A stretch of 64,000 nucleotides of DNA from contig CANJKZ010000526.1 in the NCBI GenBank assembly GCA_947471745.1, positions 434,001-498,000 on the forward strand. The letters run 5' to 3'. Positions within the stretch are counted from its first letter, which is position 1; each line of letters starts with the position of its first letter. Below the pieces are notes generated by a model, which searched no databases, was not told where the DNA came from, and worked only from the letters and a program-made list of their open reading frames with translations. A program made the position numbers and the translations under genes. This document shows positions 20,812 through 32,500 of the stretch, in pieces. The stretch is from Closterium sp. Naga37s-1. Taxonomy: Eukaryota > Streptophyta > Zygnematophyceae > Desmidiales > Closteriaceae.

Positions 20812-23800
20812 TCATGATGATGCTGAGGGGGTGACGTATGTGATGGTGGCGTGTGATGCCAGCCAGTCCAGCACCGTCTTCCCCTCCAACACCTCTTCTG
20901 CCTGTCATGTTGCCAAAGCGTGGGGTTGACACAGGAGTTGGAGAGATGGAGATGCCATGGACGACGGGCAAGGGGCAAGTAGCGATGAGCAGCAACGAAG
21001 CACTTGCTGTGCATGTGCTCATGCACCACGTGTGCCATGCCTCTCTCACCCACCACCGCCCACCGCAACCGCCCACCGCCAACCCGCCCACTGCCCACTG
21101 GCATGACAGGGTGCATCCCCCCTTTACCTGTTCCCGGATGCGCTTGCCATCGAACTCCTGGTTGAAGCGCTTAAACTCCGCCTCTGCACTCGCCACCTCC
21201 GCCTCCAGCTCCTCCTCACTGAACTGCAGCCCCTCCAGGCGGTACACCTCCTGCACCGCCAGCGCCTGCTTGACCTGGCGCTCGATCTTGTCCTTCTGTG
21301 CGCGAAGGTAGTTCTCCACCATGCCCTCCGCCATCAGCGCCGCCACCTCCTCCTTGCGCACCTTGCCCTCCGTCTGCCCCCGGGGGGAGTGGGTGGGTGC
21401 AGGGGGCAGCACACAACGGGTGAGACAGGCCCGCATGGAGAGGTTGGGCGCACGTGCAGGTGGGCAGCAGAGCAGAAGCAAACGCATGGTTACGGCAACT
21501 CAATTCCCATAGAACAACAAAAGCGCTTGCACCACCTCTCACCTGCAGCTCGATGAGCTTGGCGCCGTACATCTGCCGGCCCTGCTCCTCCAACAGTGAG
21601 TTGGGCACCGCCATCTCACACACCTGCCAGCAATGCACAGCATGAAGGAACCATGGCGGGAACGATGGCAGGTTATGCATCACATTACACAGACAGTGCA
21701 TCGCTAACCTTCCCCGCATCCCTCCCCCATGGCCCAGCCACACCTCTCCCCTGCATATGTATTCTCCCCATGCGGCAGACCTACCTCCCCCATGTGACCC
21801 TTGCCTTCCCCATGCAAGCCCACCTTCCCAAAGCACGCCCACCACCATACCTCCCCAAGCCGTACCTCCCCCAGCCACACCTCCCCCAGGCATACCTCCC
21901 CAGCCACACCTCCCCTATTCATACCTCCCCCAGCGCGTTGACGATGGCGTTGAGGGTGGCCTGCTTGCGCTTCTGCTGCTGCTCCACCTGCCACGCCCCC
22001 GCCACCTTGCTGCGCACCTGCACGGCCACCGGAGGGGGGGGGAAGGGCGGATGGGGGGTGGCGGATAGCGGGTGGTGGATGGGAGCCCGCAAAGGGGATT
22101 GAGTGGCATGACACAAGGGATGTAAGGAATGGGACGGATGCGAGGCATGGGAATGTGGTTGTGCCATGCATCGATAGCTCTGGTAAGTGAAACGGCATGG
22201 CGGTGTGGCAGCAGGGGGCACATCATCCCCGTGTCGTGTCGTACCTCATCGATGGTGGCCACTCCTGGGAGGAATTTCTCAGCAAGTTCGTCTGTCAGCT
22301 CAGGTAGCTCCCTCACAAACAGCTCCTGGCATTTCACCTGTGGGGGGGGAGAGGAGGAGGGAGGGGAGGGGGGTGAGGAGACCCGGGAGGGGGATGGAAG
22401 GGAAGTAGGAGCGAGAGCTGATGCGACATGGGGTGGGTGCAGAACTGTGCAAGGAGCGATGCAGAGTGGTGTGGAGAGTGGTGCATTGCGGTGCCGAAGC
22501 AGTGCATGGCGGCACAAAGAGCAGGTGGCAGCGGGCGCACAGTGAAGGTGGCGGGCAGGTTGCGGAGGGACTCGGTCTGCCAGGTGGGCGGGAAGGTGAG
22601 GTGGAACTCGCGCGTCTGCCCGCGCTGCATGCCGATGAGTGCGTCCACCATGCCCGGTAGCAGATACTCGCCCTCCTCCGTGTCCAGCTGGAACCCTGGT
22701 GGGGTAAGGTGGGGGGAGGGGGAGAGGAAGGGCGGAGAAGGGGCGGTGAAAGGGGAGAGTGGGGGAGAAGGAAATGGTGGGGGGCCAAGGCGGGTGGAAT
22801 GGAATGGAATGGGCAGCAGGGGTGAGGAATGTGAGGGTGGAGGGATGTGGGTGGTGCTGGTGAACGAGGGGGCGATGGGGATGGAGAGTGGGGGCACATG
22901 GGCGGATGGGGGTGACGGGGTGAATCCGGGTGGAGAGACAGTGATGCGGAAGGTGCAGGGCAAGGGGAGGGGGAGGGGGAGGGGGAGGGGGAGGGGGAGG
23001 GGGAGGGGGAGGGGGAGGGGGAGGGGGAGGGGGAGGGGAAAAGGGGATGGAGAGGGGGAGGGGGGCACCTTTCTGAGTGGCGGAGAGGATGGGGTCGCCC
23101 TTCTGGCCGTCCGCTGTGATGCGATGTGCCTCTATGTCCATTATCGTCACATCGCCCATCTGCATGCGCGCATGCATGCACGCACACATCCACACATGGG
23201 GTTAACATCAGTAGACACACTACGTTTAGCTTTAGCAAGAGGGACAAGGGTGTGTGTGTGTGTGTGTGCATGTCCGTGCGTGCACGTGCTGGTGTGTCCA
23301 TGCGCAAGCATCTGTGCATGCGGGCATGGGTGTGCATGGGTGCAGATGGGTGTGTGTGCGTGCACGGGTGTGTGCATGCATGGGCATGCAGCAGCAGCAG
23401 CGGCATGACCTTGAGGCCAGAGTCCTGGGAGATATTGAGCCGCCCCATGCTCTTGAGCTGCGTGCGGATCTGCCTGTCCGCCGCCGCCCTGGCCGCCTCG
23501 TCCCCGTCGTCATCCACCTCCACCTCCACCTGCAGCGCTGCATACGGCCGCTCGCCCCTCCACTTCACTGACGGCGCCACGTCCACTGTCACCTCGTACC
23601 TGATGGGATGGGGGGGTAGGGTGAGGAGAGAGGAGATGGCGGGGTGTTGTTTTGAGAAGACTCAGAACACCTGCAGCGCTGCATACGGCCGCTCGCCCTT
23701 CCACCACACTGATGGCGCCTCGTATGATGAGAGGGGAGGTGAGAGGGGTGGGGATGGCGGATGATGCGATGTGGTGTGCTGAGGAGATGGAATGCGAGGA

Positions 23801-25649
23801 TGAAAGAGCACGAGTGGAAGGGGGAAGGTGAGTGCAGGAGAAAAGATGAGGAGACGGAGCGGTGGGGGAAAGAATGAGTAAGATAAGAAAGGGAGTGAGA
23901 TGGAGTGAGGGAGCGGGGCTGACGAGAGGGGGCTGTCGGGTTGGAAGGCGGCAACGAGGTCGTCCACATTGGATGTGATGTGCTCCGAGTCCTTTAGCGC
24001 CCTCCCCGCCACCTGATGCCACGCACGCATGCATGCAGGGCAGCACATACACACACGCATACATGCACGCGTGCAACACATATCCGCAGCACACATTTAA
24101 GAAGTGGGGCATGCACACATGCATGGCATGGGGGCAGCATCAGGAGATGCAAGAGGCACAGCCCCCGTGGGGCAGAAGCAGAGGGCATTGAATCTCGCAG
24201 GCATGTGAGCAACAGGTGGCCCAGGAGAGAGTGGGGCGAGCACGAGGAGTGCGGGGCAGGGATGGGCATGAGGAGGGTGGAGAGAGGCGAGTGCGGGATG
24301 AAGGGCACACGGAGGCGACTGGGGGTGGGGGCAAGGGGGGAGAAGAGAGGGGGGCGCGCACGGAGGCGAGGGCGTCGGAGAGGGTGGACTGCAGGAGCAG
24401 GTCGAGCGCCTGCAGCTTGACTGGGCGCTCCCCGTACTCGCGCACCAACAGCCACTCCGGCACCCTGTCGCCCTTCCTGAACCCCTTTATCTGCTCCACG
24501 CGAGGGGGAAGGGAGTTGGGGGGGAGAGAGGATGGCGGAGGAAAAAGCGAGTGAGTGCATGGGGTTGGAGACGGTGAGAGAGCGGCAGTGCGATGCGAAT
24601 GGGGGGGCAGAGAGGAAGGGGGTGCCGGCATGGCATGCGAATGCGGTGCAGCAGTCGCACAGTAGCCTCACAATGGCGGACGGCAGCGGCATGTGATGGA
24701 CCAATGCCGGTCACTGCACTGCGTGCGCTGCGAGTCACCTCACCTGAGTGGTGCGCATCAGCTCTTTAACGGTCCGCTGCCACGTGTCAGCGCAGATCGC
24801 GGCGGGCACCGTCACCGTCAGTCGAACCTGCTCACAAGGCGCCGCACGGCACGGCACGGGGTATAAGTAGGGGCGCGGTTGAGGGGACAGGGTTCTGCGC
24901 GCGCGCGTTGCTCGTGTCCGCGCTGTTGCATTCAGACCGCCACGGCGCGGGCAGCTGTTCCCACTATCGCCCTCTCGCCTCGCTCGCCCCGCCTCGCTGT
25001 GGCTCGGCGCATCTGCCTTCCCGCGTCACTGCGTGTCGCCCATCGCCTGTTGCCCACAATGCGGCAGTCAAGATCTAGCCTTTTCCAGGCAGCTACAAGC
25101 CCCGTGGCATTTCCCATGACGAGCGACGCGAGCGCTGTGGAAAATGTGAGCGATCGCGATTGCTCTCGCGAAGGCCTGGCGGCGAGACGACAATGCCGGC
25201 ATGCGAGGATACCAGCGTCGCCGCGGCAGCTAGCGCCTGCTGCGACGAGGGCCCGCGACATGGCGTGACACGCATGAGCGCGGCTACTGACGGGCGAGGG
25301 GGAATCGATCCTCCGTGCACCAAGCAGCACGGGTGCTGCCGCCACTCACCCGCGAGTTCTCGTCCTCCTCAGACTCCGTGACCTCCACACGCGGCTTCTC
25401 CGCCTTCGTCTTCGCCTTCGCCTTTGACTTGCCGCCCCCCTCCGCTGACGCTGCCGCTACAGCATGCCTGGCACGTTCGCCAAGGGTCGCCGAGCGGCGT
25501 AGCTGCTTTCGCCGGCAGCATTCGTGCGACTGGCGCTTTAACGGAGCGCCCAGGAACGAGCAGGCAGGTCGAGCATTGGTGGTGGCAGCAGAGGAAGAAT
25601 GGATCGCAAGGGATGCGGCGGGCGCAGAGGCGAGAACCTTGGAAGCCAT
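20812..25649 (-). CDS. TIG1: chloroplast trigger factor (ribosome-associated chaperone/PPIase), 546 aa, 12 exons
   Basis: Binds nascent chains at the plastid ribosome exit and assists folding. Exons: 25649-25350, 24827-24744, 24490-24362, 24012-23924, 23599-23410, 23159-23069, 22695-22541, 22337-22245, 22017-21925, 21623-21543, 21373-21128, 20901-20812; 1641 bases in phase. The first about 70 residues are Ala/Ser/Arg-rich with few acids, as in a plastid transit peptide, ending near RHAVAAASAEGG. The ribosome-docking signature GFRKGDRVPEWLL is at about 131-143. The FKBP-like PPIase part (about 265-345) includes GDVTIMDIEAHRITADGQ and GEYLLPGMVDALIGMQRGQ. The C-terminal chaperone arms run from ELPELTDELAEKFLPG to the last exon (VLEGKTVLDWLASHATITYV). 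The final 90-bp exon is set by homology and phase. An imperfect copy of part of exon 5 lies in intron 4. Confidence 0.95.
22966..23038. repeat. GGGGGA hexanucleotide microsatellite in trigger factor intron 6
   Basis: About twelve tandem GGGGGA units, read as TCCCCC on the gene strand. Purine/pyrimidine mirror symmetry makes it capable of triplex or quadruplex structure. Confidence 0.92.
23668..23735 (-). repeat. partial copy of trigger factor exon 5 in intron 4
   Basis: About 65 bp including GCGAGCGGCCGTATGCAGCG match the first part of exon 5 (23531-23599) with several mismatches. The acceptor is damaged (ATCATACG instead of ATCAGGTACG), so it should be non-coding. Confidence 0.88.
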
Positions 25650-26592
25650 GGTTGCTGATGAAAAGAGTGCAAAAGCTGATCAGGGCGGGAGATATTTTGG
25701 AAACAGTTCAAGCTCTGTACTCGTTACAAAAGTGCCTGATATCTCCAAATCACCAGACAGCTACACAAAATCAATTTATTCGGAGAAGCACGAACAAGGA
25801 GGAATATTTGTGAAAGAACCAGAGAGCCCTCATGGTCACCTCCGGAGGGAGAGCCAATGAAGGCATGGGATGACGTGGCAGTACCATATCATAGTGGCAA
25901 CAGGCTTCCTCTGGTCATCCCAGGCCAACGTACAATTGCGTTGCACAGTGCTAATTTCGGGCAGGTTTTGGTCAATGCGAACTGGTTGGTGATCACTGTT
26001 TCGTCCCCCGAACAAAGCGAGGATTTATAGTTTCTGGAGAACTTCTGATGGGATGAATGATGTTCGATTCTCAAAGAAAACTTATAAATGTTTTTGCGAC
26101 TGCCGCGACCTCTTGCGTTGACGCCAGGCTGGCGCTCGATTTGTTCGAATTGACATCACGCCACGACCCGCTGAGCTGACCCCGAGAGGCGATTCGGCCT
26201 GGTGTCGCAGCCAACAACCGGGCGAACCTCCCCCCACGTCCCCCCCAACATTCGCCACCTGACGCCCAACACTGAGGAATCATCCGCCTCTCCCTGCAAT
26301 TCAGTTCCGCCTACTGTACAGCTGTTCGCTCTGCCCCTCCCCCGCCTAACTCCCCGCCTCTATTCGCTCGTGGCCAGCTCGCTAGATCGACCGCCAGCTT
26401 GCCGCAACAGGCTCACCAGAAAGCAAGCACCCCCGCACCAACCCACCCACCAGGTTCAAGCCACCCATATGATGTGACATGAGACCTCGACATTGTGCGT
26501 TCTAGAATCTAGGAACTGTCATCGCACAAGCTTGCTCGACTGACTAATTCACAGTGAGAGGGCGTAAATGCTCGCTTGAGTTCAGCGAAAGC
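25650..26592. promoter_or_regulatory. head-to-head intergenic region, trigger factor / receptor-like kinase
   Basis: 943 bp between the two start codons. The sequence from about 25700 to 26100 is more A/T-rich than its surroundings and includes TTATAAAT at 26082-26089, a TATA-like site usable in either direction. No gene is seen. Confidence 0.55.
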
Positions 26593-29500
26593 ATGCCCGC
26601 AGCGGCCGTCGCTGTGCTTGGGGGGAACGAATGCGTTGCAGATTATCCTGCTCACTGCGCTAGCCATAAATCCGCTTCCCGCCCGACGGGTTGCGCAGGC
26701 ATTGCCGGTGGCGTGGGTACTAGCGAGACGAGAGAGGGCGGGCCAGTTATGGATGCACGAAGCGGTTGGGAATACGCAGGAGTAGGCAAGAGAGGTAGCC
26801 CGGGGTCACGAGGGATGCGCAGCGGTGAGGAGGTGAACATGAGAGGGCGGGGCGCAGTGGACATGGATGTCTTGTGGGCGGATCCAGCGGTGGGAAGAGG
26901 GGGCGGGGATAGGGATGCGCGCGCTGATAAAGGCGGGGAAGGCGGGGAGTACGACGACGACGACGAGGAGCACGAGGCACCGGCGCTGGAGCGACTAGAA
27001 GCCGTGTCGCGCCACTCGACCCCGTCGCGCTTTTCGTTGAACGCCTCGCCCGGGGTGCCTGGCGCGGGCAGGGAAAGGTCCGCTGAGGGCATTCCCCGAC
27101 CGCGCACCGGAGGGCACGGCGCGCGCAGTATGCACGACGGCGCGCAGGCGCAGAGGGGCGACGGGGCGGCCAAGGTCCATCCGCGCACCCGGGCACTGCG
27201 CGCGTCGCACCACCGCCGCTGGGCGTCGTTCGACGGTTCGAATGCCATGCTTTGGGACGGGGAAGACATATCGCGTGCGCATTCCGCGGAGAATTCGGCG
27301 CGGTTGCCATGGGGCGGCGCGGCGGAGCAACAGCTGCAGAGCTCGCTGCACCCCGACAGCCTGCTCCGCGATCCCTCCGCGTCCGCGGTCGGCTCAGCTT
27401 GCCCAAAGCCCTCCGTGCGCCGAACGCGCACGCGACAGCAGCGACAACCGCGGGCGAACGCGAGCAGCCAGCTGCAGATGCGATCTCGATCGGACCGGCT
27501 GGGTGAGTCGGGTAACCAATCAGATGGCGAAGTTGAGGGCGGCGGCGCGTTAGCGGGCGAGGGGTCGTCGGACGACGACGAGCTATTCCGCCCCACGCCG
27601 CCGCGCATGCTGGGCGGCGTAGGAGCGCGGTCCGGCAGGTGGGCGAGCGCGAGCAGCGGGGAGCGCGGGTCCGTGCTGGCGGCATGGCAGCAGCGCGAGC
27701 TGGCGCAGGTGGAGGAGAAACTCCGCCACGCGGGCGATGGCGGAGAGATGGCGGGAGGCGCGCTGGCGGGTGCGAGTCAGGGGCGGGGAATGGATGGACT
27801 GGGGGACGAGAGGCGCAGGCTCGGCGGAGAGGCCTTGTGGGGGAGGGGGGAAGGGGAGGCCGAGGCGGAGGCGGTGGGCGCAACGGAAGGGGACGGTAGT
27901 GAGTCAACGGTCAGGGGCGCGCAGGATGGTGCGCTGGCAAGTGAGATGATGACACGTGGACTCTTGGATGATGCTGACGTGGATGCGAGGGAGAATGGGT
28001 CGTGCAGACAGGGCGACGCGGGAAGGCGGAGAAGGGAGCAAGGGGAAGACGGGGGTGAAGGGGAAGCGGGGGAGGATGTAGGAGGGCGGGAGGGAGGCAG
28101 TGAAGGGCTGGTGGGGGTCGCAGCGGGGCAGGAGGAGGCGGAGGCGGAGACTCAAGAGGGGGAAGATGCGGGGGGGGAGTTGGGGACGGGGGACAGGGGG
28201 GAAGCTGACGGAGAAGATCTGGAGGGGGGGAGCAGAGTGGACGGGGCGGAGGGGGAGGGGGAAAGCGAGGCGCGCAGTGCAGAGGAGCACAAGGCGGAGG
28301 AGGGGGAGGAGCGCGAGCAGGGCGGGCATGGGGAGGGCGGGCATGGGGAGGGCGGGTGGCCCAAGTTCCTGCGGCGCAATGCAACCGCGCAGCCGGGGGG
28401 GGGCAAGGGGGAGAGCGGGGGGGGGCGGGGGGAGCCGGCTGGGGCAGCTGCTGCGCAACGGGACGTTCAAGCGCCCGCAGGGGGAGGGCGAGGAGCGCCA
28501 CGGCAGCCGCCTGGGCCGCGTGGCCACCGCCGTGCGCGCTGGGCTCAAGTCCAGTGAGACTCGGGGGAGGGGACGGGGAGGATGTGGGGCTTTAGACATG
28601 GGGGGAGGGGGGAGAGGTGGGTTGGCATAGGGCGTGGGGCGGAGGAGGGGGAAAGGGCGAAGGACATGGGGCATGGGGTGTGGGGTGTGTGACGGTCGGA
28701 AGTGAAGGGGGGATTAGTGGGGTGACTGCCTCGTGCCCTTTGGTCCACCTCATCTCTTGCTCCCCTTTCCGCATCTTCTCTTCGTCTCACCAAACCACTC
28801 TCTCCCCCCTCCCCCCTCCCCGTGTGTGCTGTGTGGTTGGGTGCAGGCTCGTCCTTCAACGCGCGCAAGCATGCACAGCAACACCCACAGGAGCAGCGGC
28901 AGCAGCAGCAGCAACAGGAGCAGCAACAGTGAGACCATGCGCCCTTGCCATGCCCCCTCTTCTCCATGGCCCCTACCCATGCCCCTTCCGCACCTTTATG
29001 CCCAAACCGCTCCCCCGGCCACTCGTTCTTGCCTCTCTCCCTCCGCCCTGTACACCCGATTCCCCCCACATTTCCGCCCAAGGATTCACCCCGGATATCT
29101 TCTCTCATACGCACCCCGTTCTCCCCTCTCCCCTCTTCCCCCCTTCTCTCTTTCCCCCCCACCTTCCCCCATCCGCGCGCAGGGAGGGGAAGGGCTTTGA
29201 GGGGCTGGCAGCGCCCAAGCGCGTGCAGTTCCAAATGACGGAGCTGGAGGTGAGGGGGGGGGGGGGTTGGGGGGAGGAGAAGAAGGGGGGTTGGGGGGAG
29301 AGAACGGGGATGGAGAGGCGCATGGGGGGAAGGATGTGCGGGGCAAGAAGCATGTTAGTAGTAGTGATGGTGCCACAAGTTGTGCTATGAGTGTCGCCAT
29401 TCATGCTTCTTGCAGCCGTGAGTGCTGCATGGGGTGTGTGGGTAGTGCCACTCAGCATGGCCGTCACCCCATTCCCCACCGCACATGCCCTTGCACAACA

Positions 29501-32500
29501 CCCTCTCACTGCATCAAACCCCATGCTCTCTCACCTCCCAGGCTCCCACTCCCATCCCAACACCTCCCACACACCATCCCACTCCTCCCCCGCCTCTCCA
29601 CCCTCTCTCCTCCTTTCCCATACGCCTTCCCCTCCCCCGCGCGCCTCTCAACCCTCTCTCCCCCCTCCTTCAGTTCGCCACTGACGGCTTTGCCAGGGAG
29701 AACGTGCTAGGAGAGGGCAGATTCGGCACAGTCTACCGCGGGCTGCTACCTGTGGCCCCGCGCGTGGAGGTAGCAGTGATGGTGTTGAAGCAGCTGGGCG
29801 TGCAGGCGGACGAGGAGTTCCACATCGAGCTCGAACTGCTCTCCCGCCCTCTCCACCCTCCCACTCCTCCCCTACCCTTGCCTTTCAACCCTCTCCTCCA
29901 CCTCCCTCTCACAGTTCGCCACAGACGGCTTCGCGCGCGAGAACATATTGGGAGAGGGCGGATTCGGCACGGTGTACCGCGGCCTACTACCAGTAGCACC
30001 CCGCGTGGAGGTGGCGGTGAAGGTGTTGAAGCAGCTGGGCGTGCAGGCGGACGAGGAGTTCCACATCGAGCTCGAACTGCTCTCCCGCCTGGACCACAAG
30101 AACCTCGTGCGCCTGCACGGCTTCTGCTCCACCGCCTCCCAGCGCATGCTCGTTTACGAGTTCCTGCCCAACGGGAGCCTCACCGACCACCTCCATGGTA
30201 TGTCCAATGCTCCTCGCCCCCATGTGCCCCTGTGCATTCCCCTTCTGCTCCACCGACTCCCAGCGCATGCTCGTCTATGATTACTTGCCTAGTGGCAGTC
30301 TCACCGACCACCTCCATGGTACTGCCTGTGCTATGTGCCGCACACTCCACGCCCTACACCCTTTGCAGCCATCCGCTTGTGCGTGCCCCTCGCCTCCCCT
30401 CACCTCGCCTCGCCGTCCCCCACTTCCAAGCCATTTTGCCTGGCTGCGTGTGGGGCCCGCTGTACCAAAACCATTTCCAACCGCGCCCCACACCTGCAGG
30501 CCCCCCTGGAACGGCGGAGCTGTCGTGGGAGCGGCGGGTGCGCATAGCAGCGGGGGCGGCGAGGGGGCTGGCTCACCTGCACCGGCAGCGACCACAGATC
30601 CTGCACCGCGATGTGAAGGCGCCCAACATCCTGCTCACCTCTAACTTCACTGCTAAGGTGCGCGTGTGGCACATGGCAGTGCAACACAGCGCACCGTGTT
30701 GCATCATGTAGCATCACATTTATTTGCATCGGACAAGACATGACACCACTTCACTCACACCCATTTTCTATGTCACTAACCCACTGTGTGCCCCAGCGCG
30801 CCTTGAGAGCCCTCGCTTTCCCTCCTTGTCACTCGCCTCATCGAACCCCGTTCTCACTCCTGCCCTGCCATGCATCCTCTCACTCTCCCTTTGGAATCCA
30901 AACCCTCCTCCCCTCCCTTCCCCCTCTCCCTTGCCACCAAGTGGCGGACTTTGGGTGTGCGAAGCTGATACGGCGCACGGAGGTGGTGCAGGACGCGGTG
31001 TCGGGGCGGCAGGTGGTGGAGTGCCCTGGCCCTCCCTCCTTTTCACTCCCCTCATTGAACCCCTTTCCACTCCCCCCCTCAGGTGGCGGACTTTGGGTGT
31101 GCGAAGCTGATACGGCGCACGGAGGTGGTGCAGGACGCGGTGACGGGGCGGCAGGTGGAGCGGCTGTGTGACAGTGTGGACTACGCCATGGGCACGCCGG
31201 GTCACATGGCGCCAGAGATGCTCATGACCGGCGAGATCAGCGCCGCCACTGATGTGTACAGGTGGGTGCTGCACAGTGCATGCAGGTGGGTGATGGTGCA
31301 CGCAGGCAGGTGGAGCGGCTGTGCGACAGTGTGGACTACGCCATGGGCACGCCGGGTCACATGGCGCCAGAGATGCTCATGACCGGCGAGATCAGCGCCG
31401 CCACTGATGTGTACAGGTGGGTGCTGCACAGTGCATGCAGGTGGGTGATGGTGCACGCAGGCAGGTGGAGCGGCTGTGCGACAGTGTGGACTACGCCATG
31501 GGCACGCCGGGCCACATGGCGCCCGAGATGCTCATGACCGGCGAGATCAGCGCTGCTACTGATGTGTACAGGTATGCCAAGCATGCAGGCAGGGCTCGGC
31601 TGCCGGGCTTGGCTTGCGGTGCGGGGGATGAGTGATCGCTGGCAGCATACGTGCATTCACTCTCCCCTGCTGCTGCCCTGTTCCTCGCCACCACCTCCTC
31701 ACGTTCACCCTCTCTGCTGCTTGTTATACGCCATGCTCCCTCTCCTCGCCATGCTCCCTCTCCTCGCCATGCTCCCTCTCCTCGCCATGCTCCCTCTCCT
31801 CGCCATGCTCCCTCTCCTCGCCATGCTCCCTCTCCTCGCCATGCTCCCTCTCCTCGCCATGCTCCCTCTCCTCGCCATGCTCCCTCTCCTCGCCATGCTC
31901 CCTCTCCTCGCCATGCTCCCTCTCCTCGCCATGCTCCCTCTCCTCGCCATGCTCCCTCTCCTCGCCATGCTCCCTCTCCTCGCCATGCTCCCTCTCCTCG
32001 CCATGCTCCCTCTCCTCGCCATGCTCCCTCTCCTCGCCATGCTCCCTCTCCTCGCCATGCTCCCTCTCCTCGCCATGCTCCCTCTCCTCGCCATGCTCCC
32101 TCTCCTCGCCATGCTCCCTCTCCTCGCCATGCTCCCTCTCCTCGCCATGCTCCCTCTCCTCGCCATGCTCCCTCTCCTCGCCATGCTCCCTCTCCTCGCC
32201 ATGCTCCCTCTCCTCGCCATGCTCCCTCTCCTCGCCATGCTCCCTCTCCTCGCCATGCTCCCTCTCCTCGCCATGCTCCCTCTCCTCGCCATGCTCCCTC
32301 TCCTCGCCATGCTCCCTCTCCTCGCCATGCTCCCTCTCCTCGCCATGCTCCCTCTCCTCGCCATGCTCCCTCTCCTCGCCATGCTCCCTCTCCTCGCCAT
32401 GCTCCCTCTCCTCGCCATGCCCAGTCCCCACCTTCGCTCCACCAACCCCTTCCATCCGCGCCCTCGATTCCAATCCCATCCCTCCAATCCGTTGCACCCC

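Noticed and set aside
22300..23592. 430-aa Pro/Ser-rich frame on the - strand
   Set aside because: Reads across trigger factor introns and the GGGGGA tract; only the short exon pieces within it match the protein.
24860..25268. TATA-like GTATAAGTAG followed by a 129-aa + strand frame in trigger factor intron 1
   Set aside because: The frame has no recognisable domain and is confined to the intron; the TATA match alone is weak.
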